Below, piece by piece: positions 1 through 39,512 of a stretch of DNA of 64,000 nt. The position numbers were made by a program, and so were the translations under genes. The stretch comes from Cristatella mucedo. Taxonomy: Eukaryota > Bryozoa > Phylactolaemata > Cristatellidae. The first letter of the stretch is position 1; each line of letters starts with the position of its first letter. Location: NCBI GenBank assembly GCA_009760855.2, contig WPIO01000187.1, forward strand, positions 69,501 to 133,500, written 5' to 3'. The notes under the pieces are model-generated. The model searched no databases, was not told the DNA's origin, and saw nothing but the letters and a program-made list of their open reading frames with translations.

Positions 1-420
1 CACATGAGCATATAATGGACGAACCACATGGACCCACTAAATGCTGTTATAAATGGGTGCGTTTTTAATTTCTTTTTACACGTGGTCAAGTCAGGGGATG
101 TGACGCAAGTCGGGAGTGAGTTCCATGCTTTGGGAGCATACGAACTACAGGCGCCGTCTCCAAAGGATTTGAGGTTTGTATGAGGTATAGGTAAACAGTT
201 AGATTCCATAAAGTGGGTGGTACGATGTTTAGCTTGGTGGGGGAGTAGATCTGACAGGTAGGCTGGATACAAAGAATAAAGAGACCTAAAAGTGAGCGAC
301 AAGACCTTGAAGTCGACCCGTTGCTCGACTGATAGCCAGTGCAGGTCGGCGAGAAGTGGTGTGATGTGGCAACTGCGACGTTCATGAAAAACAAGCCTAG
401 CTGCAGAGTTTTGCACAAGA
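1..420 (-). mobile_element. LINE family A, 3' ORF fragment
   Basis: Read on the minus strand this matches the end of the family A reverse-transcriptase ORF seen complete at 4,656-5,750. The shared parts are the HFSPTCTGYQSSN-type shifted frame, the segment before the stop, and the AGTGGGTCCCTGTGATTCGTCC post-stop sequence, which lies at the very left edge. The reading frame is broken (stops and frame changes), so this is a dead copy. It is cut by the window boundary. Confidence 0.85.
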
Positions 421-1315
421 TTCTGCTGAAGTTTGTTAGATAATTATAAACAAAATAAACAACATTATTACAACTAAGTCAAAATATTTCTTCTATCTTT
501 CTTAGTATACTGAGTTTGCCATATTAAAAAAAAGCTGCAAGATTGCCGATCAGTAACGTGGGCTCACCAGCTAGGTCAGTGGATACTCATAAGCACCATC
601 ATTGCAAAGTTGGAGTTTCACGTGACTGTTAATGGGTAGCGGCTGGTTAGTAAGGACAATAATAGTATTAATAGTAATAACATATTTCGTAAAGCACCCT
701 AGGAAAATCAAATCTCCATCTAGGCACTTACAGCTCGTTGCAATACATCCACTCATGCAATTAACTACGTCGAGCACTATGCTATAGAAAAGCAGAGGCC
801 TTCATGCTTTCACAGACACATGCAAAAGCACACAAGTATCATGCTTGGACAATTAGCGGAGAGGGTGTGGTAGGGGTAGTCTGGAGAGGAGAGCAACACT
901 TGGTTATGCAGCTGAGGCGTGACATCATCTAGATGACCACCAGTAATGCACTGGAGGTGTGGCACCGGGTCAACTTGGCATGGGCTACACGGACAAAGGA
1001 GTACAGCATGATCCAGTATTGTGAATGTGAACTAATGCACAGAATGCCGTCTATAACAGAGCCCAGGTTATGTAAACCAGCCAATATAACCATTACAAAG
1101 CTTGGCAGCTGCAAATGGTATTTCACTTTGGACAGAGGGCAGAAACATGCTCGTGAGCATGAGCACACATGCAGGGAAATGGAGGGAGACAGATAAACTG
1201 ACTTAAAAAGTGTGTGAGAGAGATGTGAGATCAAGATATAGACAAAGAGGGCTATTACTGCCGAAGGAGGTGATGAGTCCCTATAACCAACCAGATGGTG
1301 TGCATCTCTGCCTGA
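421..1315. other. Interval without recognised gene
   Basis: Open frames of 148 aa (minus, 929-1375) and 87 aa (plus, 933-1196) are present, but neither resembles a known family, both overlap on opposite strands, and codon content is not distinctive. I see no SINE or LINE similarity to the other repeats of the window until family B begins near 1,316. Confidence 0.5.
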
Positions 1316-2133
1316 CACACGTACTCGAAATCTAGGTGTCGTGATCGACAGCTGCCTCAATTTCAAAAGCTTCATTCAGAAGACAGCCTCTACAGCTAGC
1401 CATCGCATCCGATCCCTATACAAGATTAGGAGCTGTCTACCACAGTGGCTTGTTAAAAAATTAACTATCTCTTTAGTTCTATCTCGGCTTGATTATTGTT
1501 ATTCCCTCTTAGCTAGGTTGCCAAAGAAAGCTATTATGCCACTACAACGGACAATGAATATGGCTCCAAGGCTAGTCTTCAAGTCCCAGCGGTTTGACAC
1601 GTGTCTCCTTTGCTGAAAGAGCTAGGATGGTTGCCGGTTGAGCAAAGGATACACAGCAAAGTTCTTACGCTGACCCACAAGGCCCGCCACGGCTTGGCTC
1701 CTTCGTACCTAGCTGAACTGCTGCATCAATTTCAGCCTGTTCGCGCCCTCAGGTCCTGTGTGGACAATACATTAGCTGTCCCATTCCTCCGCTTAAAGAC
1801 AGTTGGCGACAGAAGCTTTAGCTCTGCAGGTCCTAGACTGTGGAACTCGCTTCCACAATTCTTACGCAACGACAACCACTCTCCTACTACCGACTATGGC
1901 ATATCCTTTTCAGCGGTCCAGAGCTGCTAGTTTCATGCCACTCACTACCTCAACTGCTCTCCTGTCTCTGCTATGCTTGCCACTTTCTCTTTGTTGCATG
2001 AGATGAAGTCTTTTGGCTACCGAATGCATACCGAAAGCCGCTTAGGCCGTGAGTGCGCTATACAAAACTCTCCTGCGTAACACCCACATGGTCTTTATGA
2101 CTTTGTGGAGTTACAGACGGAGATACATTACAT
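1316..2133 (+). mobile_element. LINE family B, 3' half (degenerate)
   Basis: Two overlapping frames encode pieces typical of the C-terminal end of CR1/L2/Rex-like reverse transcriptases. They read RNLGVVIDSCLNFKSF, then SRLDYCYSLLARLPKKAI, and after a frameshift at about 1,605 LKELGWLPVEQRI, LRSCVDNTLAVPFLRLKTVG and GPRLWNSLPQFLRN. The 3' untranslated part runs to the terminal gagatacattacattac at 2,115-2,133. The internal frameshift and missing 5' part make it non-functional. Family B differs from family A in protein and in 3' tail. Confidence 0.85.
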
Positions 2134-2262
2134 TACAGCACAAAGACTAAGCGAGTGCTACACACCGGAGAGTATTCTATAGAGCACTCAAAGCCTAGAC
2201 GGCTTTCGATATGTACGCGGTAGCCAACAGACTGTATTTCACACAACAAAGACTGAGTGAGA
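2134..2262 (-). mobile_element. LINE family B 3' tail, inverted
   Basis: The reverse complement matches the last ~130 bases of family B (caaagaga-like block, gctaccg...gaaagccg, gagtgc...tata, cttagtctttgtg). It meets the plus-strand family B copy tail to tail at about 2,134. It is more diverged than that copy, so the two inserts are probably of different age rather than one foldback event. Confidence 0.7.
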
Positions 2263-4080
2263 AGCATGCAGGTGCCATTACAAGTTTAAGCGATTGCTGC
2301 AAAGGGGCAAATTCTGATGATAAGTTCTCCCCCAGTGGGATTGGCCCAGGCAAAGCACACCACATTAATCCCAGTATCAATCCGTACTAAATAAAGTAGC
2401 TCCTATTGCATTCCGGGGTCAGATTTATACAAAAACGCCTTGCCGAAGAGGAAAAATGTATAAAAATGGCGTACAATCAATGATGATGAACCTTGCTAAA
2501 ATAGCACATGTATCGAGTGCTTTTGTCTGCTCAGTGAGGTTTACCCAGAAAGCTAGGTTTGTTTAATTTCCTTGGTCACGGTAATTTCCTCGGTAGGTGA
2601 GCAATAACAAGGCACTCATTCTTGGAGTACTTGTGATTTTAAATAGTTTGTATGCTATAATATTAAGAGTAAATATCGAGAAAATACTGAAGAGATTGGT
2701 CAAACATTCAAATATTTGTTTAAGGTAACTTTCTAAAGACGAGAATGTTAGACATGCGATCTGAAGCTTTGAAGATTTCCACATAAAAAGAAAGCATTAA
2801 AAAAAATTATTATGCACACCACGTCTAACACCTAAATAAACTGGAAGCAACACATCTACACGACAGATTTATCCATCCCTGAATTATATTTGCCTTGTGT
2901 CCCAAATTGTTTAACCTTAGTACATCGAAGAGTAGGTTTGCAATTTGTTGATATATGACAGACTTTTAAATAGTTTCATTTACAGTGAAGCTTAGTGTTC
3001 TATAAATTGCATAACTTGGCCAATACTTGACCGATCAACTGAAATTTCAAATGTGGGTTTACCTCTGCTTGCACATCACTGAAGTAGTTTATTTCTGATT
3101 TCATTTAGATAACTTTCGCTATCCAAGTCATCAATCGTCCTTGAACCTTATATTCTGCAATAATGGACATGAGACGCTAACCAACTATTTGATTGTTGGA
3201 CCAATCTTCTCAGCTTTTGCACGACATGTACCATTTACTTAAAGCAGCTCCAACTCTGTGTGATACGAACGAGGGAGCACACCTGTGGGCACCATAAGCC
3301 GACCTGTGATTAGGATGACAGGGATACCAAAATGCAAGACCTGAAAAACAGACTTTCTCACGTGAAAAGTGTTGCTAGGACACCAACTTATGACAGGGCT
3401 TAAATGAACGTTCAGCAGAGGTTACGCCAGCAACGTGTACACCCATCATACACCATTACCTTTAAAATAGCTAAAATAGCTCCACTATGGCTGATCGGCA
3501 AAGGGTTGTGGGTAGACTTATTACTCAAAGCTCACAAAATTCAATATTTCGGTTAGAACCCGCCAAAGTTTGGCAGCAGCGGAGGTATTTTATTACGGCG
3601 TTGCATAGCAGCTAGTGCCAGAACTTTATCGCAAGATAGTCATTTTAAATGCTGCATAAATGCTTGGACATCGTGAAAAAAGTCGGTATTCCAACTACGA
3701 TGGCCCTGCCTGAGTTGGCGAGATTTTATATGGCAGCAAGAGAACGATCCTAAACACAGCATATTGTAGGAGAGCCATTTTTGACAATTGTACGGATCGC
3801 TGGTTCCCCTAGGACTGTATTGCCATGGCTAGCATGAGTGTTGACATGAACTGAATCAAAAAGCTTCATGACGCTTAGAACCAAATTGCAAGATCGTCAG
3901 CTGTTCGTTTCACCTCAGAAGATGCTGCTCCGGAACTATGAACAAGAGCCATGCAGTACATGCCAACCTGCATGGAAATCATGATGGAGCAACTTTTCAT
4001 TAGCCTCAGTATTTTACTAATCAAATACTGAAGCATAACACGTCGATCTACTATTATGGCTCTAGGCTCATCCAAATAAA
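2263..4080. other. AT-rich interval, no recognised feature
   Basis: Roughly 1.8 kb of AT-rich DNA with frequent stops in all frames. Short open frames (73 aa minus at 2,563-2,784; 66 aa minus at 3,875-4,075) have no recognisable domain. I specifically looked on the minus strand for further TRPM exons (post-homology and transmembrane segments) and found none. Confidence 0.5.
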
Positions 4081-4109
4081 TGCATCAGTGTCGGTTGTAC
4101 ACGATTATT

Positions 4110-4172
4110 TGCAAGAGAAAGCTTATGTGTGCTGACATTGTGCAAAGCTTATGTGTGCTGACATTGTGCATG
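4110..4172 (+). repeat. Short tandem duplication of LINE A 3' UTR
   Basis: A 28-bp block containing agcttatgtgtgctgacatt is repeated twice in direct tandem and continues into gtgcatgctgccactaa. The same words (cttatgcgtgctgacactgtgcatgctgccactaacc, read in parts) follow the stop of family A at 5,520-5,560, so this is a duplicated scrap of family A 3' UTR next to an inserted family B copy. Confidence 0.6.
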
Positions 4173-4655
4173 CTGCCACTAATGTATCTCCGTCTGTTAC
4201 CCCACAAAGCCATGAAGACCATGCGGGTGTTACGCAGGAGAGTTTTGTATAGCGCACTCACAGCTTAAGTGGCTTTAGGTACGCATTTGGTAGCCAACAG
4301 ACTTTGTCCCACGCAACAAAGAGAAAGTGGGAAACAGCAGAATCAGGAGAGCAGTTGAGCTAGTGAGTAGCATGAAACTAGCAGCTCAGGACTGCTGAAA
4401 AGGATGTGCCAATAGTCGGCAGCAGGAGAGTAGTTGTCGTTGCCTAAGAACTGTGGAAGCGAGTTCCACAGTCTAGGACCTGCAGAGCTAAAGCTTCTGT
4501 TGCCAACTGTCTTTAAGTGGAGGAATGGGACAGCTAATTTATTGTCCACACAGGACCTGAGGGCACGAAGAGGCTGAAACTGGTGATGCAGTTCAGTTAG
4601 GTGCGAAGGAGACAAGCCGTGGTGGACCTCGTGGGTCAGTGTAACAACTTGGCTC
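4173..4655 (-). mobile_element. LINE family B 3' end
   Basis: On the minus strand this reads SPSHLTELHHQFQPLRAL, RSCVDNKLAVPFLHLKTVG, FSSAGPRLWNSLPQFLGN and then the family B 3' UTR ending in the tgtatctccgtctg complement at 4,173. It lies between a family A 3' scrap on the left and the family A RT body on the right, consistent with a family B insert at the edge of family A material. Confidence 0.8.
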
Positions 4656-5750
4656 TACTAACCATGTACCTTTGCTTTGATCCCTCCCAGCCTTCGAGCA
4701 CCTCAAATTCTCTCAACTCACTAGCTGCATGCATTGATAACATCCGCACATGGATGGCAGCAAATTCTCTAAAACTTAACGATGATAAAACTAACTTACT
4801 AGTTATGGGCAAACCCAGTGTGATCCAGGGATTGGAAAGGCTGACTCTCAAAATTGGCTCTGCCAGCATATCTCCAGTTGAATCAGCTCGAAATCTAGGT
4901 GTCATATTCCAAAGCGACCTCTCGTCAGACGACCATATCAGCTCCACAGTCAAATCTGCCTATTTTCAGCTTCATAACATTGCTAAAATTCGGGCTTGTT
5001 TAGATAAAGATACCACATCCAAGTTGGTCCATGCATTCGTGACATCCCGTCTCGACTTCTGCAACTCATTGCTTACTTGCCTACCAGCGTGTGCGATCAG
5101 GCGATTGCAGCTGGTGCAAAACTCTGCAGCTAGGCTTGTCTGTCGTGAGCGTCGCAGTTGCCACATTACTCCACTTCTCGCCGACCTGCACTGGCTACCA
5201 GTCAAGCAACGGATTGACTTCAAGGTTTTGTACCTCACTTTTAGGTTCCTTCATTCTATGGCTCCAGCCTATCTCTCAGATATACTACCCCATCAGGCCA
5301 AGCATCGTACCACCTGCTTTTCGGAATCCAACAGTCTAGAAATACCTCATACAAACCTTAAATCCTTTGGAGACCGTGCATTTAGTTCATATGCTCCCAA
5401 AGCCTGGAACTGCCTCCCGACCTGCGTCAGAACATCCCATGACCTGACCACATTTAAAAGGAACTTAAAAACACACCTATTTAGGACAGCATTTAGTGGG
5501 TCCCTGTGATTCGTCCTTCACATGCTTATGCGTGCTGACACTGTGCATGCTGCCACTAACCACATTTGCATGCTGACCCTGTGCATGTCACCCTAACCAT
5601 ATTATTCATTTCGTTTGTTTTTCAAGCATGATTTTACTTACCATTCAATTGCATTTCACTTTACAGCAAATGTAAAGCGCCTAGAGAGAGATTAAGTTCT
5701 CTGAGGGCGCTTTATCAAGTGAATTATTATTATTATTATTATTATTATCA
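4656..5750 (+). mobile_element. LINE family A, RT C-terminal ORF with 3' tail
   Basis: The best preserved retrotransposon ORF of the window is open from 4,601 to 5,509 (302 codons, family A sequence from about 4,660). It starts just after the YADD active site and covers the distal palm/thumb and C-terminal domain: WMAANSLKLNDDKTNLLVMG, ESARNLGVIFQSDLSSDDH, KLVHAFVTSRLDFCNSLL, RLQLVQNSAARLVCR, LHWLPVKQRIDFKVL, FGDRAFSSYAPKAWN, NLKTHLFRTAFSGSL and a stop at 5,509. About 240 bases of 3' UTR follow, then atgtaaagcgcctagagaga and an (ATT)n tail at 5,727-5,750. Such C-termini belong to CR1/L2/Rex-like non-LTR elements. No catalytic motif or endonuclease is present, so it is a 5'-truncated copy. Confidence 0.9.
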
Positions 5751-6104
5751 TTAACCACACTTGCATGCTGACCCTGCGCATGTCACCCCCTGCCGTTAAG
5801 AATAGGCTAGCGTAGGTAGCCTATGAGAAGATGCTCTAGCGTAAGAAAAAAATCTAGCTGATTCAACAGCCTCCTTTTGAATTGCAACAAAAGAGCCTTA
5901 AATGCTATCACCACCACTTGCAGTAGCAACAAACGATCGCCCACCACACGATTCAAACCCATTCAAACCCAGGGACCGAGATCATGAAGAGCAACAACCA
6001 CTCTGTTGTAGTCAAAGTTCTGCAGTCAAAGACCTGTGGGGCAAAAGCTTGAGACACCACGTGGTCCTTTTTCTTATGCAACGATAAATACTCTCCTACT
6101 GCCG
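5751..6104. other. Short interval, second LINE A 3' UTR scrap then unannotated
   Basis: The first ~40 bases repeat the family A 3' UTR words (taaccacacttgcatgctgaccctg). The rest has no recognised feature. Confidence 0.45.
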
Positions 6105-6334
6105 ACTATGGGACAGCCTTTCCAGTGGTCCCGAGCTGCTGCTTCCACGCTTCTCTCCTGACTCTGCTATGCTTGCCACTTTCTCTTTGTTGCATGAGAC
6201 GAAGTCTGTTGGCTACCGAATGTGTACCGAAAGCCGCTTAGGCTGTGAGTGCGCTATACAAAACTCTGCTGCGTAACACCCACATGGTCTTCATGACTTT
6301 GTGGAGTTACAGACGGAGATACATTACATTACAT
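6105..6334 (+). mobile_element. LINE family B 3' UTR/tail
   Basis: This matches the family B segment from the post-ORF region (cgactatgggacagcctttc, ctctttgttgcatgagacga, gtgcgctatacaaaactctg) to the terminal gagatacattacattaca. Only the 3' ~230 bases remain. Confidence 0.8.
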
Positions 6335-7096
6335 TTTGCTGCAGCTGGCAATATAAATGCATACACCGCACTGCTCTTAAGCCAGCCAAATGCCACGAGT
6401 GGAAGATCAAACAGCCTCGCAATCATCGCTAAGGGTGGAGACACAAGTGGCTGCTGCTGCTCTTGTGACCGCCTCACTGCGCTTGCCCTTCTGCCCAAGA
6501 TCGTTTCTATCGGCCAATGGCTGCTAGGATCATCATTCAGCCTCTTTATCGTTCGACCCTGTCTCTATTCTGTCTGTCTTTATCATCGACCCGGGCTTGT
6601 CAGTCACGACTCTAGGGCGTCCTGCCCAGAAGAGCCTTGCGTTTGGCCACTATACTACCACTGCCGTGATGCCCCATTATTCACTCCCTATGCCCTCAAC
6701 CGACGAGTGCTGATCTATGCCAGTGCCATCATAGCCCGGCATGCCACCAACGGATACCGGCCATTAGGCAGCATTAGGAATTTGCTTCCACTGGAATATT
6801 AAGAGTTAACATTCTCCTGCCATTGGTGGATCAGAATGGGACTCCCCCAACCGTGGCTTCGATCATATCGGGCCATGCGATTAGATTATCAAACAATCCT
6901 TGCCTATTGAGACCGTGCGACTTGCAGTAGCAATCGTGATGGCACATTGCCAAACGACCAGCCCCTTTGCGCTTCCGCGCAAACCCCAGAGCTTGGCTGC
7001 TGCTGTCATTGCTGTCGCATGCAAAAAACGTGCAGCTGCTGCTGCTGCTGTTCCTGCTACGCCACCTCCCTTCTCCCCCGCGATGCGCAGTCTTAC
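6335..7096. other. Sequence downstream of last found TRPM exon
   Basis: On the TRPM (minus) strand this should be the intron after exon 14. A 185-aa plus-strand frame (6,245-6,802) begins inside the LINE B tail and has no recognisable domain. Short CAG/CTG runs lie at 7,030-7,055. I found no next TRPM exon here or further left. Confidence 0.5.
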
Positions 7097-34966
<27,870 letters not shown>

Positions 34967-37900
34967 CTGCTACAAAGGCCGCAAGGCCGAAGTGGGGGAA
35001 AATTAAGCGCTTGCTTCGAAGATAAAAAGCAGCCGTTAGAGCTCAGCGTCACGAGGAAATCACCACGCGGTGAGCGGTGAAAGCTGCCGACATAAGCTGC
35101 TGACCGAGACATCAGCTAATGGCCTCCGGGAAGGCAAGAAGCAAGGCAAGTTGATCGACAAAAGTATACTCCGTTTATTTTTCATTTCTCTGTTATATGG
35201 AAAAGTACCCTGACCGGCCAAGTAGTACCGATAAGTAGGTCACACAAATCCAGGGCAGAGAATGTATGGCATTCAAACACGCAAATAAGCGAGTTAGCAC
35301 GCAAACAGCACAAGCAGTACATCTCAGCTAACAGTTAGAAACTGCTGCTACCATTCAGGGAGCAGCTTCGGCAAGTCACCAAGCCTAAGTAAGGCATTCT
35401 GAGTATTACACCGTGGTGACACATCTAGACTACCATATTTAGACCTAGTTTCCTCCACAGCTGTCCCCTGGCCAGCCCAGCGAGCCACCTACCTGTACGC
35501 TGCCAGCCAAACATTCCCTGGGCAGTCAGCCCAGGCCTTCCTTGTTTAGAGCGCCGCCTCGTGTATTACCACAACCCTTTGCTTGCCTATGCACAAACTA
35601 ATTAACCAGCATGCATAAGGCTACCATAATCTTAAAGCCGGCAAGTTTCTGTTGCAATAACATTCCATAACTGCCTCTGCCATTAGCTGCAAACTTATTA
35701 GTACAGCCCCAAAAAAGAATATGCAAACAGCTGCCTTAAAACAAGAAAAAGCTGGTCTCGCTGCCGACCAGAACTTGCTGCCCTCAGACCTGGGAAACTT
35801 CTGCGATGGCGTTATGTAGCACCTACAAATCACTATGCTCTACTATGCTGCTGCTGCTAAAAAACATTCATTTGTACAGCCCTCTAGGAGAACTTGGGAG
35901 CTCTATCCAGGCACTTTACATGTGCCACGGAGCTCAAAATCTAGACCCTGGACGTTAAAAGTGAGCATCTTACTCCATAACGTCTTCACCTGAGAATATT
36001 TTTGTCTTTGCCGTAGAAGCCTCGCTGCAACACCGTGGTTTTGCATTTATTTGTTCCTTGCTGACGCCGTCTATGTGCTTTCAATGCAGCACACAAATCA
36101 AAACCAATAATGTCGAAACCTCACAAAAGCACAATGGGCAATTTACCACTGCTATAAACAGTCGATTTTGTTAGCATCTAACACAGTGGCTAAGAGAATT
36201 GGATGAGGTCAGGATTGCATGAGGTATTTCAGGTATGATATCTTGCACTTAATTCCATGCTATTTCGGGCACGCTAAACAAAAGCATTTTATTCCAGATG
36301 CTGTGGCATTGCAGGCCACAAAGAGCCTGAACCTGCAGGTGACACGCCCTCTATAGCAGCCTGCAGCGACCAGTAGCAGAGATACAGATAGCAGAGATAG
36401 CAGGGTCGGTGTCCTACTTCCAACCCTACAATTCGAGCACGGCATTGCTGCCCTGCCATTCGATTGGTCAGAGGTAGTTTCCTGTGCAGCATGACGATAT
36501 CACACAACGCATTCATACCAACAGCATGTGTCTGTTTTCGAGCTGTCGATAAATGTTCCCATCGTAAACAAAACTCCCTTAGTACCAGAACAAATGCACA
36601 GTCACATGCAGCTGCAGCCTGCACGTCGAGGACGTTGTGCCACAGAGTGTATGCATAAGCAAAATTCATAAAACAATCATTCCAATTAGCAATATAAAAC
36701 TGACAATTGCTAAATATTGAGCTAATATCTTGTATCTTATTGCTACGAAGCATTAGAAGAAGAAACTCAAGTTTGGTGTACCGAGTCCTCTCCAAGGTCA
36801 TGTATTCAGCAGCACTTCCACGACTTGATTTTTCTGGAAGTGAAAATGCTTACTTTTTATGAGCATTTATCTATATAATTTTGAATGTAGATATGTAAAC
36901 GGCCCACTCGGCTTGCTCACCAGCCGGTGCTGACCAATGGGGAGAGAGCCCATATGAATATAAATTCAAACGGCTGGACTTCTTTCAAAGGTAGAAATTA
37001 AATTTCATTTGAGCAACAAGGGTGAGAAATTCAAAAAATGGAGAGGGTATAAAACTTTGATAGCAATGGTAGAATATTAAAGAGTGTAACTATCATAGAC
37101 AGCAAAAAAACACATGAGGTGGTTGTAATGAGGTCAATAAGATTTCAAAATAAATTGAAATTCGTTTCATTTTTCTTAAATAAAGATTTTGCAACATGAG
37201 GAAAGGATAGCAAGATTGCCTGTCAGTAGGGCTGGTTAACAGACAGCTGCGGTCAGCTAAGGACCACCTTCCAATGCAAAATTAAAATGTCCGCTATGTT
37301 TTACATGCATGGGCTAGTTTTATTGATAAGCACAGGTTCAGCTGACAGCTTTAAGCTTCGAGGATAAGCCCCCATCTTTTGCTTACAAGACTGATCGACT
37401 TGGGACTTCAATGCAGACTTCCTTTAGGTTGTTGAGCTACGCACTATAGACAATGAAAGTGCAATGATCTTCCCTGCCTCTTCGTACAGTACCTCCGGTA
37501 GCTTTTTGCATGACATAAAAAAGCCCAGCATCGACTTTTGCCTCTAGTTGATGACCTCAAAGTCGATGGGCCTTTAGTACGGCATGAAGTGTGAACACAC
37601 ATTCCTCGGGTAAGTCTACAAAAACTACGCTCTCCAAGTTTATTAGAGCACAGCACAACAATCGTTCCTTTAAGAGGAAGTCTATACCTTGCTTTAGCCG
37701 GTAAGCCTAGACCAGCCAATAGTAACCTATGGACCTGCCCTTAGCCGGTTGTTATCAGTAACCCTTTGACCGGCCCTTTTGCAGGTTAGATTAGGATCAG
37801 ATGACCGGCCAGGATCAGGATAATCCTGCACCTGCTACCGATTCCAATAGGCATCCATAGCTCCCTATCCTAATTTAAAATCCATACAATCACTAAGCAT

Positions 37901-37974
37901 CACTGATGCTCAAGTTCCTCCCCACTACTATATGCACAGAACAAGGTAAATGCACCAACATTCAGGCAACTGTC
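34967..37974. other. Upstream of first found TRPM exon; mostly unannotated
   Basis: It contains one SINE-1 (listed). A 170-aa minus frame (36,289-36,801) and a 91-aa minus frame (37,444-37,719) show no recognisable domain. I looked here for an initiating TRPM exon with a donor in phase 0 and could not single one out. Confidence 0.4.
35868..35992 (-). mobile_element. SINE-1, diverged
   Basis: The sequence cattcatttgtacagccctc, taggagaacttgggagctct, gcactttacatgtgccacgg and agctcaaaatctagaccctg is the reverse complement of the SINE-1 tail and B-box zone. The head at about 35,980 is only roughly preserved. Confidence 0.7.
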
Positions 37975-39074
37975 CCTCGATGTATCTCCGTCAGTAACTC
38001 CACAAAGCCATAAAGACCATGTGGGTGTTACGCAGGAGAGTTTTGTATAGCACACTCACAGCCTAAGCGGCTTTCGGTACGCATTCGGTAGCCAACAGAC
38101 TTCGTCTCACGCAACAAAGAGAAAGTGGCAAGCATAGCAGAGTCGGGAGAGCAGTTGAGGTAGTGAGTAGCATAGAAGTAGCAGCTCAGGACGGCTGAAA
38201 AGAATGTGCCATAGTCGGCAGTAGGAGAGTAGTCGTCGTTTCGTAGGAATTGTGGAAGCGAGTTCCACAGTCTAGGACCTGTAGAGCTAAAGCTTCTGTC
38301 GCCAACTGCCTTTAAGCGGAGGAATGGGACAGCTAATTTATTGTCCACACAGGACCTCAGGGCACGAACAGGCTGAAACTGGTGAAGCAGTTCAGTTAGG
38401 TGCGAAGGAGACAAGACGTGGTGGGCCTCGTGGGTCAGCGTAACAACTTTGTCCTGTATCCTTTGCTCAACCGGCAACCATCCTAGCTCTTTCAGCAAAG
38501 GCGACACGTGCTCAAACCGCTGGGACTTGAAGACCAGCCTTGCAGTCATATTCATAGTCAGCTGCAGTGGCATAATAGCTTTCTTTGGCAGCCCAGCCAA
38601 AAGGGAAATACACTAATCAAGCCGAGACAGAACTAAAGAGCTAGTTAAATTTTTTACAAGCCACTGTGGGAGACAGCTTCTAATCTTGGATAGGGATCGG
38701 ATGTGATGGCTAGCTGTAGAGGCAGTCTTCTGAATGAAGCTTTTGAAATTGAGGCAGCTGTCGAACACGACACCTAGATTACGAGCACGTGGTGATGGTC
38801 ACACAACAGCATCACCTATTAGAACAGCAAAGCCTTTTAATCCAGCCACACGCTTAGGGTGTCCTATGAGCAGCAGTTCGGTTTTATCGTCATTTAATTT
38901 CGGGAAGTTTTCCGACATCCAGGATCGAATATCGGCAAGGCAAGCATTCAGTTTCTCAGTTGCGATGGCGAATCCAGCATCAGCACAGAGCGTGCACGTG
39001 GCATGGAGGCACAGAAGGAATCTCGCAACATCTATAAAACAATATCCAGTTGCAAGCCTAGAGCCCGAGTTCAT
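37975..39074 (-). mobile_element. LINE family B, longest copy
   Basis: The minus strand gives, from 39,074 downward, LNACLADIRSWMSENFPKLN, DDKTELLLIGHPKRV, a frame break, GCLNFKSFIQKTAST-type words, PKKAIMPLQLTMNMTARLVF, LKELGWLPVEQRIQDKVVTL, RSCVDNKLAVPFLRLKAVGD, GPRLWNSLPQFLRN, then the 3' UTR and the tgtatctccgtcagtaactc complement. It starts downstream of where YADD would be. Frames change at about 38,600 and 38,800. Confidence 0.88.
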
Positions 39075-39154
39075 TAATAAGCTTTCACTATTAGGAACAG
39101 GCAGCCTACCGACTTAAGGAGTGCAGCAAGAAGAAAGTAACATCGAACAGGCTG

Positions 39155-39168
39155 CGGGGGGGGGGGGG
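39155..39168 (+). repeat. Poly-G run
   Basis: Fourteen G residues just before ccccgcgg and the start of SINE-2. Probably length-variable. Confidence 0.9.
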
Positions 39169-39175
39169 GCCCCGC

Positions 39176-39330
39176 GGAGCACTAGCCACTGGGTCTTCGG
39201 GGGTGGTAAAGTGCTTGCTCTTCATGAGAGCTCGTAGTCGCGGGTTCGATTCTGCAGTGGGCGATCCTTTATTGCTCACTGCAAGTGGTGGTGATGGATG
39301 TGCCGCTTTATAAATGAGACTGCTGAATCA
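39176..39330 (+). mobile_element. SINE-2 (tRNA-derived)
   Basis: A-box-like ggtggtaaagtgcttgctct, B-box cgcgggttcgattctgcagt, then gggcgatcctttattgctca, ctgcaagtggtggtgatgga and tgccgctttataaatgagac. The order is the same as in copies at 45,975 and 60,795. The B-box followed by ctgcagt is the likely seed of the 16-bp array unit. Confidence 0.82.
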
Positions 39331-39377
39331 GCAAACCTCCATCTTTTTAACCTTAGCAGCAGTGGCAGCAGCAGATT

Positions 39378-39512
39378 TTGAAGTCTATTGGCTACCGAAT
39401 GCATACCGAAAGCCGCTGAGGCTTTGGGTCTGCTATAGAAAACTTTCATGCATAACACCAGCCAAGTCTGCGAGGCTTTTCGGAGTTACAGATAGATACA
39501 TTGCATTACATC
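39378..39512 (+). mobile_element. LINE family B 3' tail
   Basis: It contains ggctaccgaatgcataccga, aagccgctgaggctttgggt and ggagttacagatagatacat then tgcattacat: the last ~130 bases of family B, slightly diverged. Confidence 0.75.

Noticed and set aside
4601-5509. 302-aa ORF as a host gene
   Set aside because: Protein blocks are those of a LINE reverse transcriptase C-terminus and recur in at least six other places of the window.
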